In this document: positions 15,859-24,498 of the stretch, in pieces | How the letters are laid out: every line of letters starts with the position of its first letter | Numbering within the stretch: the first letter of the stretch is position 1 | DNA from: Nocardia ninae NBRC 108245 | GTDB lineage: Bacteria; Actinomycetota; Actinomycetes; Mycobacteriales; Mycobacteriaceae | Assembly: GCF_007990755.1 (NCBI RefSeq) | Contig: NZ_BJXA01000012.1 | Coordinates: 62,001-126,000 of the forward strand | Length of the DNA stretch: 64,000 nucleotides | Direction: 5' to 3' | Notes under the pieces: model-generated | Databases searched by the model: none | What the model saw: only the letters and a program-made list of their open reading frames with translations | What the model was told of the DNA's origin: nothing | Program-made: the position numbers and the translations under genes

Positions 15859-18423
15859 ATGACAGAACCACTCTTGGAGATCAGTGATCTGCGGGTGTCG
15901 TTCGGCGACGTGACCGCCGTGCAGAGCGCCGACCTGGTGGTCCAGCCGGGGGAGCGGGTCGCCATCGTCGGCGCCTCCGGATCCGGCAAATCGACACTGG
16001 CACACGCGATCATGGGTCTGCTGCCCGGCTCCGGCCGGATCACCGGCGGCACCATCCGGTGGCGCGGCGCGGACATCACCCACGCCGACGAGAAGGTGCT
16101 GCGCGGACTGCGCGGCAAGGAGATCGGGCTGGTCCCGCAGGACCCGATGTCCAACCTGAACCCGGTCTCGCGGGTGGGCCGCCAGGTCTCGGAAACCCTT
16201 CTCGCGCACAAGATCTGCTCACGCCGCGAGGCAAAGGAGCGGGCCATCGAGCTGCTCGGGCAGGCGGGCCTGCCCGAACCCGCCCGGCGGGCGCGGCAGT
16301 ACCCGCACGAGTTCTCCGGCGGTATGCGCCAGCGCGCGCTGATCGCCATCGGCCTGGCCTGCCGGCCGGACCTGCTGATCGCCGACGAGCCGACCTCGGC
16401 GTTGGACGTGACAGTGCAGCGGCAGATCCTGGACCACCTGGAGAAGCTGACCCAGGAGCTCGGCACCGCGCTGCTGCTGGTGACGCACGATCTGGGTCTC
16501 GCCGCCGAGCGGGCGGACCGGGTTGTCGTGATGTCCGACGGCAAGATCGTCGAATCCGGGCCTGCGCGACAGGTTTTGACCGATCCGCAGGAGGAGTACA
16601 CGCGGCGGTTGGTCGCGGCGGCGCCTGCGTTGATCGCGCCGCGGCGGGCCGATCCGGTGGTGGCGGATCAGGCGGTCGAGGCTGCTGAAGGTGTGGTCGC
16701 GGAGAGTGGCGACGCGGCTGTCGACAGCTCGGTTGCCGATGGCGGCGTGAAGGACGGCGACGAGAAGGCCGCTGCCGGTAGCGAAGACGTTGTGGCGACG
16801 GAGACGGTCGCCGATGACGCGGTCGCTGGTGACACCGCTGGCGACGAGGCGGCTGCCGACGAGCTCGATGACGCAAAGTCGGTCGAGGACAAGGCCGTTG
16901 CCGAAGCCGCCGACACGAAGATCGTCGAAGGCAAGGGCGCCGGTAAGAAGGGTGCCGCGAAGAAGTCCGCCAACGGCAAGGTTGCCGCTGCGAAGGTGGC
17001 CGAAGAGGTTGCCGAGGAGAAGACAACTGTCGGCACGGCCGCGGAAGAGAAGGCTGCTGACGAGAAAGCTGCCGCCGACAAGGCCGCTGGCGACAAGGCT
17101 GCCGACGAAGACGCCATCGACCAAAAGATCGCCGATGGCAAGGTGGCCGACCACAAGGCCGCTGAAGACGAAGCGGCTGAGGCGAAGACTGCCGACGAGA
17201 CGGTAGCCGACGAGACAGTCGTCGATGAGGAAGCCGCCGTAGCGAAGATCGCTGACGAGACGGTGGCTGACGACAAGCCGTCGGACGAGAAGGCTGCTGG
17301 CGACAAAGCCGTAGCAGACGAAGCCGCTGACGCGAAGGCTGCCGACGAGACGGTAGCCGACGAGAAGGCCGTCGACGGGGAAGCCGCTGTCGCGAAGCCC
17401 GCTGACGAGAAGCCTTCCGACGAAAAGGTTTCCGTCATCAAGGCCGCTGCCGACAAGACGGCCGACGAAGCGGTTTCTGCCGACACGACGGCCGACACGA
17501 CGGTCTCCGTCGAGAAGCCCGCCACCGAGACCGCAGTTACCAAGTCCCTCAAGGATTCTCCGATCCTCGAAGTCTCCGGCATCAGCAAGGAGTACCGGAT
17601 CCGCGGCCGCGGTGGGGTGCTGCGCGCGGTCGACAATGTGTCGTTCACCATCGCCCGTGGCCGCACCACGGCGATCGTCGGCGAGTCGGGTTCGGGTAAG
17701 ACCACGACGGCGCGGATGGTGCTCGGCTTGGTGCCCGTCACCTCCGGCTCCATCAAGTTGAACGGTGTCGACATGGTCGGGCTGCGCGGTCCGCAGCTGC
17801 GCGCGGCGCGGCTGTCGATGCAGCCGGTGTTCCAGGATCCGTACGCGTCGCTGGATCCGATGTGGACGGTGGAGCGGTTGATCGCCGAACCGTTGCGCGC
17901 CTTCGGCATCGGTGATCGCGAGTCGCGCCGGGCGCGGGTCTCCGAACTGCTGGAGCAGGTCGCACTGCCCGCGGCGATGGCGCACCGGTACCCGAACGAG
18001 CTCTCCGGTGGTCAGCGGCAGCGTGTCGCGATCGCTCGCGCACTCGCCATCGAGCCGCGGCTGGTGGTGTGTGACGAGGCGGTGTCGGCCCTGGATGTGC
18101 TGGTGCAGGACCAGATCCTGACGCTGCTTGCGTCGCTGCAGGAGCGGTTGGGCGTCAGCTACCTGTTCATCTCGCACGACCTGGCGGTGGTGCGCGCGCT
18201 GGCCCACGAGGTCGTGGTGATGCGTGACGGCCGGGTGGTGGAGCAGGGCCCGGTCGAGGAGGTGCTGACCGCACCGGCCGACCCGTACACTCGCCAACTG
18301 CTGGACGCGATCCCCGGCGCGGGCATGGTCGGCCGCGAATTGCCGGAGCACGTGGTGCCCGCGGCCGCCGACGAAGACGCGGACGTCGATTCCATCGACA
18401 AAGAACTGGCTGCCAAAGTCTGA
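15859..18423 (+). CDS. Fused peptide ABC transporter ATPase (DppD-DppF type) with giant repetitive linker
   Basis: An 854-residue protein carrying both ATPases of the importer. Domain 1 (residues 1-264): Walker A GASGSGKST 38-46, signature FSGGMRQR 153-160, LIADEPTSALD. Domain 2 (about 567-854): Walker A GESGSGKTT 608-616, LSGGQRQR 715-722, VVCDEAVSALD. They energise uptake through the two permeases. Between them lie about 300 residues composed almost only of Ala, Asp, Glu, Lys, Val and Thr. DppD/F fusions are common in actinomycetes, but usual linkers are tens of residues. ATG 15859 with AAGGAG is the start. It is the last gene of the operon; a bidirectional terminator follows. Confidence 0.93.
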   Translation: MTEPLLEISDLRVSFGDVTAVQSADLVVQPGERVAIVGASGSGKSTLAHAIMGLLPGSGRITGGTIRWRGADITHADEKVLRGLRGKEIGLVPQDPMSNLNPVSRVGRQVSETLLAHKICSRREAKERAIELLGQAGLPEPARRARQYPHEFSGGMRQRALIAIGLACRPDLLIADEPTSALDVTVQRQILDHLEKLTQELGTALLLVTHDLGLAAERADRVVVMSDGKIVESGPARQVLTDPQEEYTRRLVAAAPALIAPRRADPVVADQAVEAAEGVVAESGDAAVDSSVADGGVKDGDEKAAAGSEDVVATETVADDAVAGDTAGDEAAADELDDAKSVEDKAVAEAADTKIVEGKGAGKKGAAKKSANGKVAAAKVAEEVAEEKTTVGTAAEEKAADEKAAADKAAGDKAADEDAIDQKIADGKVADHKAAEDEAAEAKTADETVADETVVDEEAAVAKIADETVADDKPSDEKAAGDKAVADEAADAKAADETVADEKAVDGEAAVAKPADEKPSDEKVSVIKAAADKTADEAVSADTTADTTVSVEKPATETAVTKSLKDSPILEVSGISKEYRIRGRGGVLRAVDNVSFTIARGRTTAIVGESGSGKTTTARMVLGLVPVTSGSIKLNGVDMVGLRGPQLRAARLSMQPVFQDPYASLDPMWTVERLIAEPLRAFGIGDRESRRARVSELLEQVALPAAMAHRYPNELSGGQRQRVAIARALAIEPRLVVCDEAVSALDVLVQDQILTLLASLQERLGVSYLFISHDLAVVRALAHEVVVMRDGRVVEQGPVEEVLTAPADPYTRQLLDAIPGAGMVGRELPEHVVPAAADEDADVDSIDKELAAKV
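16650..17560 (+). repeat. Degenerate ADEKAAD-type repeat array inside the ATPase gene
   Basis: About 900 bp in frame encode repeats of the kind ADEKAADEKAA, ADETVADE and GDKAADE, with DNA words such as GCCGACGAGA and GACGAGACGGTAGCCGACGA returning many times. A block GDKAVADEAADAKAADETV resembles an earlier EDEAAEAKTADETV block, pointing to growth by unequal duplication. The composition predicts a highly charged, helix-prone or disordered, Pro-free tether. The frame is uninterrupted, so the fusion is maintained. Confidence 0.85.
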
Positions 18424-18475
18424 CGGCGGCAGCCGAATCGAGGCTCCGCGTCGCGGCTGACTACGCGACGCGGCA

Positions 18476-18511
18476 AAGCCGCCCCGACCCATTCGTGGGT
18501 CGGGGCGGCTT
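18476..18511. terminator. Bidirectional terminator between ABC ATPase and ridA
   Basis: A 16-bp perfect stem (18476-18491 with 18496-18511) capped by a TTCG tetraloop, flanked by AAA on the left and TGTTT on the right. It lies between the convergent ATPase gene and the RidA gene and can serve both. Confidence 0.93.
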
Positions 18512-18537
18512 GTTTCGTGCTGGTGCGCGGTGGCGCG

Positions 18538-18945
18538 TTACTCGGTGACGATCGCGATCGCGTCGATCTCGACGAGCATCTCCGCACGCGGCAGTCCCGT
18601 GAAAACGGTGGTACGGCTGGGCAATACGTCGCCGGTGGTGTTCGCGCTGACGAACTCGCCGTAGGCCTCGTTCATCGCGGCGAAGTCGTCGCGGGTGGTC
18701 AGGTAGACGCGCAGCATCACCACGTCGTCGAACGTCGCGCCGCTCGCGTCGATGATCGCCTTCACGTTCTGCAACGTGCGGATGGTCTGCGCCGCAACGT
18801 CGCCCGGGTACAGGTACTCGTTGGTGATCGGGTCCACCGGACCCTGTCCAGAGACCTGCACGAACGGTCCCTTGCGCACGCCCTGGGAGAACGTGTGCGC
18901 GGGTGCGGGCGCGTCGGTGGTGCGGACGGCGATCTTCTCACTCAT
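18538..18945 (-). CDS. RidA family (enamine/imine deaminase) protein
   Basis: A 135-residue YjgF/YER057c/UK114 protein. RidA proteins hydrolyse reactive enamine/imine intermediates such as 2-aminoacrylate released by PLP dehydratases. Visible features: FVQVSGQGPVDP, TIRTLQNVKAIIDASGATFDDVVMLRVYLTT, and PSRTTVFTGLPRAEMLVEIDAIAI containing the Arg and Glu of the family pocket. ATG 18945 follows the IclR stop by 2 nt and has GAAAGG upstream, so it is translated with the regulator. The nearby PLP enzyme on the other strand gives it an obvious partner. Confidence 0.93.
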   Translation of the reverse strand: MSEKIAVRTTDAPAPAHTFSQGVRKGPFVQVSGQGPVDPITNEYLYPGDVAAQTIRTLQNVKAIIDASGATFDDVVMLRVYLTTRDDFAAMNEAYGEFVSANTTGDVLPSRTTVFTGLPRAEMLVEIDAIAIVTE

Positions 18946-18947
18946 GG

Positions 18948-19718
18948 TCAGCCTTTCGTGGCGGTGGTGGCTCGGCCGGGAATCCAGCCGAGCTCGGCGG
19001 AGATGGCGTCGGCCGCCGCGCGAACCCGCGGCAGTTGGGCCAGTACCTGGTCGTGGTCGAGCAGCATGTCCGGCACCGACATGGAGACCGCGGCGACCAC
19101 CGCGCCGGTGCCGTTGCGGACCGGGACGCCGATGCAGTTGACGAAGCTCTCGTGCTCCTCGTGGTCCTCCGCATAACCGAGGGCGGCAACCTTTTCCAGC
19201 TCGATCAGGTAGCGCTCGGGCGTGCGGATGGTCCGTTCGGTGAACGGGTGGAAGTCGATCTTCTCGGCGATGACCCGCCATTCCGCGCGGGGCAGCGCGG
19301 AGATGAGCACCTTCCCGACGGCGGTGCAGTGCAACGGGGCCGGTCGGCCCACCCGCGAGTACATCCGCACGCTCTGGGTGGCGTCGAGCTTGTCGATGTA
19401 GATGACATCGCCGGACTCGTAGGTGGCGAGGTGGATCGTCTGCCTGGTGTCGGCGTTCAACGCGCTCAGGTGCGGCCGCGCGAGGGTGCGCACATCGCGC
19501 TGCTCCAGTGTGCGGTTGGCCAGTTCGAACAGCCGCGACCCGAGCACATACCGGTGCTGGCTGTCGTGGGTGACGAAGCGCTGCGCCTCCATCGTCTGCA
19601 GCAGCCGCAGCACCGTCGATTTGTGCACGCCGAGCTGGGTCGCCAGCTGGTCCAGCGATCGCGAATCCTCGCCGAGGGCAACAAGAATGGTCAACGCACG
19701 CGACAAACTCTGACTCAT
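18948..19718 (-). CDS. IclR family transcriptional regulator
   Basis: A 256-residue IclR-type regulator. The N-terminal winged HTH (LSRALTILVALGEDSRSLDQLATQLGVHKSTVLRLLQTMEAQRFV) precedes the IclR effector domain (HLATYESGDVIYIDKLDATQSVRMYSRVGRPAPLHCTAVGKVLISALP, SFVNCIGVPVRNGTGAVVAAVSMSVP). IclR members often control sugar-acid or aromatic catabolism and bind divergent promoters. Here it lies between ridA and a sugar-acid kinase and probably acts on the intergenic region at 20806-20946. Confidence 0.93.
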   Translation of the reverse strand: MSQSLSRALTILVALGEDSRSLDQLATQLGVHKSTVLRLLQTMEAQRFVTHDSQHRYVLGSRLFELANRTLEQRDVRTLARPHLSALNADTRQTIHLATYESGDVIYIDKLDATQSVRMYSRVGRPAPLHCTAVGKVLISALPRAEWRVIAEKIDFHPFTERTIRTPERYLIELEKVAALGYAEDHEEHESFVNCIGVPVRNGTGAVVAAVSMSVPDMLLDHDQVLAQLPRVRAAADAISAELGWIPGRATTATKG

Positions 19719-19761
19719 GACTGTGACTCGCTGACTTCAGGGTGACTCATGGGAAGCTCAC

Positions 19762-20805
19762 TCATGAGGCCACATTCTCGATGACGGTGTCGTTGTAATG
19801 CAGTTCGGCCCAGGTGGTTTCGTCCACCGCGGCCAACCGTTCCAGTATCGCCGGTGCGGGCAGCTGCGCGCCGTCGCCGGTTCCGGTGAGCGCCGCGGCG
19901 GCACAGAGGTGCCCGAAGCGCAGTCGCTGCGCAGGCGGCCGGTCGTGCAGCAGCGCGGCGAGGTACCCGCCGGCGAAAGCGTCACCCGCGCCGATCCGTT
20001 CGGTGACCTCCAGCCCGAGCGCGGGCACCTCGACGCGGTGCGTGCCGTCGAATCCGGTGACCGTGTGCGCGTCGTTCTTGACGATCAGCTGTGCGGGTTC
20101 GGGGAACATCGCCCGCAATTCGTCGGCGTCGCCGGTGCCGAACACCGCACCGGCCTCGTCCGCGCCGAGGAAGACCACGTCGCAGCCGCGCACGTGCCGG
20201 GCGAGCACCTCGGCGGCTTTCTCGGCACGCCCGGCCCAGAGCGCGGGCCGGAAGTTCAGGTCGAAACTGACCAGCCTGCCGTCGCGGGGGAGGGCGAGCA
20301 GGGCCTCGGTGAGCGCGGTCGCCGACGCCGAGAGCGCGGTGGTGATCCCGGTGAAGTGGACCAGGTCGCAGCCCGAGAGCAGCCGGGCGGCCGGGGTCGC
20401 CGCGAGGTCGGCCGGGGACAGCGCGCTGGCCGCGGAGCCGGTCCGGTAGTACAGCATCCGGCTCGCCCGCTCGGCCAGGTCGGTGGCCTTGCCCGAGCCG
20501 CTCCCGCGTTCCTTGACGTACACCGCCGTCGGCCTGCCGGGGTCGGTGACGACCGCCGATACGTCGACGCCGCGTTCGGTGAGGTGGGTGAGCAGGTACC
20601 GGCCGAATCCGTCGTCGCCCACCCGCGACAACCAGGCCGTGGCGACCCCCAGCTGCGGCAGCACGGTGGCCACGTTCGCCTCCGCACCGCCCGCCGTCCG
20701 CTCGAAGATCTCCGACTCCTCCAGGGGTCCCGGCTGTGCGACCAGCACGGCAAGTCCCTCGCCGACGGTTACCGCCCGTGGGCGGGTCGACGTAGGCCAC
20801 GTCAC
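19762..20805 (-). CDS. PfkB family sugar kinase, probable 2-keto-3-deoxygluconate kinase
   Basis: A 347-residue ribokinase-fold kinase. PfkB signatures: GGAEANVATVLPQLGVATAWLSRVGDDGFGRYLLTHL near the start, and ERIGAGDAFAGGYLAALL with catalytic Asp 275. Overall it is nearest KdgK, which phosphorylates 2-keto-3-deoxygluconate to KDPG; the KDPG aldolase gene in the divergent operon supports this. GTG 20805 is chosen because AGGAAGGAG lies just upstream; frames further up have no site. It is the first gene of the minus operon kinase-iclR-ridA. Confidence 0.85.
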   Translation of the reverse strand: MTWPTSTRPRAVTVGEGLAVLVAQPGPLEESEIFERTAGGAEANVATVLPQLGVATAWLSRVGDDGFGRYLLTHLTERGVDVSAVVTDPGRPTAVYVKERGSGSGKATDLAERASRMLYYRTGSAASALSPADLAATPAARLLSGCDLVHFTGITTALSASATALTEALLALPRDGRLVSFDLNFRPALWAGRAEKAAEVLARHVRGCDVVFLGADEAGAVFGTGDADELRAMFPEPAQLIVKNDAHTVTGFDGTHRVEVPALGLEVTERIGAGDAFAGGYLAALLHDRPPAQRLRFGHLCAAAALTGTGDGAQLPAPAILERLAAVDETTWAELHYNDTVIENVAS

Positions 20806-20946
20806 ACCGATCTCCTTCCTGTGCTTGCGGCCACCGGCCATCCCGTGCAGAATAACCACACGAAACACGATGCGCAACAAGCATTGCAAAATATGCAATA
20901 GCGATATGCTATGCAAGAAGATGTGAATCAGCTGGGAAGGAATGCC
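20806..20946. promoter_or_regulatory. Divergent operator/promoter region with IclR-type palindromes
   Basis: ATTGCA (20883-20888) and TGCAAT (20894-20899) form a perfect 6-bp dyad with a 5-bp spacer. More TGC(A/G)-type half-sites flank it at GCGCAA (20872-20877) and GCTATGCAA (20908-20916). The region is AT-rich against its surroundings. Such TTGCA-N5-TGCAA dyads are typical IclR targets, and the region serves both the kinase operon and the PLP-enzyme operon. Confidence 0.65.
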
Positions 20947-22245
20947 GTGGCGATCGACGAAGACGTCGTAGCAGGACTCGGAGACCGGACGTTGGGTCCC
21001 GAGCACAAAGGGCTGCCGCCCACTGCCTGGGGTCGCACCGCGCGCGAATTCCTCGCCACCACACCGGAGCTCGCGCAGTTCGAGACGCCGCTGCTGACCA
21101 TCGACCGGTCGGCCGTCGCGGCGAACATCGCCGTCATGGCCGACTGGGCGGCTGCCGCGGGCGTGCAACTCGCGCCGCACGGCAAAACCACTATGTCGCC
21201 GCAACTCTGGGCGCAGCAGCTGGCCGCGGGTTGCTGGGGCATCACGCTGGCCACCATCTGGCAGGTGCAGGTGGCGCGCTCGTTCGGGGTCGGCCGGATC
21301 CTGCTGGCCAACGCACTCGTCGATCCGGTCGGGTTGCACTGGGTCGCTGCGGAATCGGCGACGGATCCTTCCTTCGAGTTCGTCTGCTGGGCGGACAGCG
21401 TCGAAACCGTCGTGCTGATGGACGAGCATCTGCGGACCGCGCCGGGTACGGCTCAGGTCCGGGTACTGGTGGAACTCGGTGGGCCACACGGCCGTACCGG
21501 CGCACGCACGGTCGAGCAGGCGCGGGAGGTCGCGGCGGCGATCACCGACGCCGAGCGGCTCACGCTGGCCGGTGTCGGTGGCTACGAAGGCGCGCTCGCA
21601 CACGACCGCACGCCGGGGGCCACCGACACGGTGCGGCACTATCTCGACGAACTCGCCCGCCTGCACCGTGAAATCGCCGCCGCCGGGCAGTATCCGGACG
21701 GTGCGATCGTGACCGCGGGCGGCAGTGCCTACCCGGACCTGGTCGTCGAGCGCCTCGCCGGTCTCGCGGACGAGCAAGGCGCACAGGGTGTTCCGACCTC
21801 GGTGGTGCTGCGTTCCGGCGCTTACATCATCCACGACGACGGTTTCTACGCGGGCATCTCCCCGTTCGCCGCGACGCGCAGCGAGAAGCCGCTCCGTTCG
21901 GCTATGCACGGCTGGGCGCGCACGCTGTCGCGGCCGGAGCCGGAACTGGCGCTGCTGGACGCGGGCAGGCGCGACCTGCCCTTCGATGAGGGGCTTCCGG
22001 TCCCGCAACGCGTTGCGGGACCGGAAGGTTCGGCGCTGGACCCGGCCGCGACGGTATCCGCGCTGAACGATCAGCACACCTTCCTGCGGCTGCCCGCGGG
22101 CACCGAGCTACCGGTCGGCGCGGTGGTGCGGCTCGGTCTGTCGCATCCCTGTACCGCCTTCGACAAGTGGCGGCTCATCCCGGTCATCGACGACGCCGAC
22201 GCGCCGTCGCCGCGGGTCGTCGACTTCCTGCACACCTTCTTCTGA
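20947..22245 (+). CDS. PLP-dependent D-serine/D-threonine-type deaminase or aldolase (fold type III)
   Basis: About 432 residues. The N-terminal alanine-racemase-like barrel carries PLP on Lys 80 in APHGKTTMSPQ, and the C-terminal D-serine dehydratase-like domain has SHPCTAFDKW with the His/Cys pair that binds Zn in this family. FETPLLTIDRSAVAANIAVMADWA and YIIHDDGFYAG are further family blocks. GTG 20947 is chosen because GGGAAGG lies 6 nt upstream; ATG 20911 lacks a site and lies within the operator region. Members act on D-serine, D-threonine or other D-configured 2-amino acids. Given the kinase/aldolase context, D-glucosaminate is a possible substrate (inference). Confidence 0.85.
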   Translation: MAIDEDVVAGLGDRTLGPEHKGLPPTAWGRTAREFLATTPELAQFETPLLTIDRSAVAANIAVMADWAAAAGVQLAPHGKTTMSPQLWAQQLAAGCWGITLATIWQVQVARSFGVGRILLANALVDPVGLHWVAAESATDPSFEFVCWADSVETVVLMDEHLRTAPGTAQVRVLVELGGPHGRTGARTVEQAREVAAAITDAERLTLAGVGGYEGALAHDRTPGATDTVRHYLDELARLHREIAAAGQYPDGAIVTAGGSAYPDLVVERLAGLADEQGAQGVPTSVVLRSGAYIIHDDGFYAGISPFAATRSEKPLRSAMHGWARTLSRPEPELALLDAGRRDLPFDEGLPVPQRVAGPEGSALDPAATVSALNDQHTFLRLPAGTELPVGAVVRLGLSHPCTAFDKWRLIPVIDDADAPSPRVVDFLHTFF

Positions 22246-22255
22246 GCCGCGGATC

Positions 22256-23869
22256 ATGACGGACTTACTCTTTCGCGACATCGACATCATCGATGGCACC
22301 GGCGCACCGCGATTTCGCGGCGACGTGCTCGTCGAGCAGGGGCGGATTTCACGCATCGCCGAGCCGGGCAGTATCTCCGGTGCCGACCGGGTCATCGATG
22401 CCGGACCGGGCGCCGCGCTGTGCCCGGGCTTCATCGACATGCACGCGCACTCCGATCTGCATCTACTGACCGAACCCGGGCACTTCCCGAAGGTCAGTCA
22501 GGGCATCACCACCGAGGTGATCGGGCAGGACGGGCTGTCCTACGCCCCGATCGACGACGCCACCCTCGCGGTGGTGCGGCGCCAAATCGCCGGGTGGAAC
22601 GGCAATCCCGCCGAGCTCGATTTCTCCTGGCGCACCGTTGGTGAGTACCTGGACCGGCTCGATCGCGGGATCACGCCCAACGCAGCCTATTTGGTGCCAC
22701 AGGGCACACTGCGATTGCTCGTGGTCGGCGCCGACCAGCGTCCGGCGACGGCGGCGGAGATCGGCCGCATGCAGGAGCTGCTCGCGCAGGGGTTGCGCGA
22801 GGGCGCGGTCGGCATGTCCAGCGGGCTCACCTACACGCCCGGAATGTACGCCGACACCGGCGAATTGGCGGCGCTGTGCGCGGTGGTCGCCGAGTTCGGC
22901 GGGTTCTACGCGCCGCATACCCGGTCCTACGGCGCGGGCGCGCTGGAGGCGTACGCGGAGATGATCGACCTGGCCAAGACGACCGGCTGCGCGCTGCACC
23001 TGACTCACGCCACCATGAACTTCCACGTGAATCGTGGCCGCGCACCGGAGTTCCTGGCGCTGATCGATGCCGCGCGAGCCGAGGGCTGCGACATCACCTT
23101 GGACACGTACCCGTACCTTCCTGGCGCGACTACACTTTCGGCGCTGCTGCCGAGCTGGGCGATGTCCGGCGGCCCGGACGCGGCTTTAGCTCGCCTCGAC
23201 GATCCCGAGACGCGGGCGCGAATTGCCTTGGACGTGAACGTGAACGGCTCCGACGGCTGCCACGGCGTGACCGTCGAGTGGGAGACCATCCAGATCAGCG
23301 GTGTGGCCAACGGGGAGCTCGAGGGCTACGTCGGCAAACGGCTGGACGAGATCGCCGCAGAACGCGGCATGGCGCCGGTCGAGGTGTTCTTCGACCTGCT
23401 GCGCCGGGACCAGCTGGCCACGAGCATCCTGCAGCACGTCGGGCACGAGGAGAACGTGCGCGCGATCATGGTGCACCCCGGGCACATGGGCGGCAGTGAC
23501 GCGCTGCTCGCCCCGGCTCGGCCGCACCCGCGCGCCTGGGGTACCTTCCCGCGCTACCTGGGCCACTACGTTCGCGAACTCGGTGTGCTCGAGCTCGAAG
23601 ACTGTGTGCACCATCTGACCGGCCGGCCCGCAGAGCGGCTACGGCTGCGTGACCGTGGGCTCGTCCGGACCGGCTACGCCGCGGATCTCGTGGTGTTCGA
23701 CCCCGCCACCGTGGTGGACACCGCGACCTTCGACAATCCGAAACAGCAGGCGCGCGGCATCCGGCACGTGCTCGTCAACGGCGAGTTCGCCATCGAGAAC
23801 GGCGCACCCACCGGCACTCTCGCCGGACGCGCGCTGCGTATGGACGCCTCGCGAAAGGAGACATCGTGA
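22256..23869 (+). CDS. N-acyl-D-amino-acid deacylase (amidohydrolase superfamily)
   Basis: A 537-residue metal-dependent amidohydrolase that removes acyl groups from N-acyl-D-amino acids. FIDMHAHSD holds the metal ligands His 63 and His 65. Further features are GVGMSSGLTYTPGMYADTGELAALCAV, HLTHATMN, HVGHEENVRAIMVHPGHMGGSD and GLVRTGYAADLVVFDPATVVD. In the segment where characterised D-aminoacylases have a Cys ligand (VGNCGFS type), this protein has GQDGLS. It starts 10 nt after the PLP-enzyme gene and overlaps the aldolase gene by GTGA. In this setting it would deliver a free D-amino acid to the PLP enzyme. Confidence 0.9.
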   Translation: MTDLLFRDIDIIDGTGAPRFRGDVLVEQGRISRIAEPGSISGADRVIDAGPGAALCPGFIDMHAHSDLHLLTEPGHFPKVSQGITTEVIGQDGLSYAPIDDATLAVVRRQIAGWNGNPAELDFSWRTVGEYLDRLDRGITPNAAYLVPQGTLRLLVVGADQRPATAAEIGRMQELLAQGLREGAVGMSSGLTYTPGMYADTGELAALCAVVAEFGGFYAPHTRSYGAGALEAYAEMIDLAKTTGCALHLTHATMNFHVNRGRAPEFLALIDAARAEGCDITLDTYPYLPGATTLSALLPSWAMSGGPDAALARLDDPETRARIALDVNVNGSDGCHGVTVEWETIQISGVANGELEGYVGKRLDEIAAERGMAPVEVFFDLLRRDQLATSILQHVGHEENVRAIMVHPGHMGGSDALLAPARPHPRAWGTFPRYLGHYVRELGVLELEDCVHHLTGRPAERLRLRDRGLVRTGYAADLVVFDPATVVDTATFDNPKQQARGIRHVLVNGEFAIENGAPTGTLAGRALRMDASRKETS

Positions 23870-24489
23870 CTACCTCGGCCATCGAGGTCATCCGCGCCGA
23901 CCGCGTGCTGAGCGTGGTACGCGCACCGGAGATCCCCGATCCGGTCGCGCTCGCCGAAGCGCTTGCCTCGGCCGGGATTCGAGCGCTGGAGCTCACCTTC
24001 ACCACACCGGGTGTGCTCGGTTATCTCGCCGCGGCCACCGCGGCCGAGGGCGCGGTGCTCGGTGTCGGCACCGTGCTCACCGGCGAACAAGCCAAGGCCG
24101 CCATCGACAGTGGCGCGCGGTTCCTGGTCACCCCGGGACTGCGCACGGATGTCGCGGAAGTCGCCGCACAGCACGACATCCCGGTCGTGATGGGCGCTTT
24201 CACGCCGAGCGAGGTGCTCACCGCCCTCGATCTCGGTGCGGCCGCGGTGAAGATCTTCCCCGCCAGGGCGCTCGGCCCTGGCTACCTGAAGGACCTGCGT
24301 GGTCCGTTCCCTGACGTGGCGCTCATCCCTTCCGGGGGCGTCAATGCGGGAAACGCCGCCGAATTCCTTGCCGCGGGCGCGATTGCCGTCACGGCGGGTA
24401 CCGACGTTGTTTCCCCTTCCGATGTCGCCGCGGGCCGCTGGTCCGAAATCGCTACTCGTGCGGCATCGTTCGTTCGATCCATGAATTGA
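23866..24489 (+). CDS. eda: KDPG/KHG aldolase (2-dehydro-3-deoxy-6-phosphogluconate aldolase)
   Basis: A 207-residue class I aldolase splitting KDPG into pyruvate and glyceraldehyde 3-phosphate. Schiff-base Lys 129 is in GAAAVKIFPARALGPGYLK; the catalytic Glu is in RALELTFTTPG (about Glu 42). ALIPSGGVNAGNAAEFLAAGAIAVTAGTD is the phosphate-binding end. The GTGA overlap with the deacylase gene indicates coupling. Together with the divergent KdgK-like kinase it completes the lower Entner-Doudoroff-type branch. Confidence 0.92.
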   Translation: MTTSAIEVIRADRVLSVVRAPEIPDPVALAEALASAGIRALELTFTTPGVLGYLAAATAAEGAVLGVGTVLTGEQAKAAIDSGARFLVTPGLRTDVAEVAAQHDIPVVMGAFTPSEVLTALDLGAAAVKIFPARALGPGYLKDLRGPFPDVALIPSGGVNAGNAAEFLAAGAIAVTAGTDVVSPSDVAAGRWSEIATRAASFVRSMN

Positions 24490-24498
24490 GAGGTCCAC

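Noticed and set aside
16650-17560. Considered as a CRISPR array or minisatellite outside coding sequence.
   Set aside because: Repeats are degenerate, have no spacers of constant length and keep one reading frame joining two ATPase domains.
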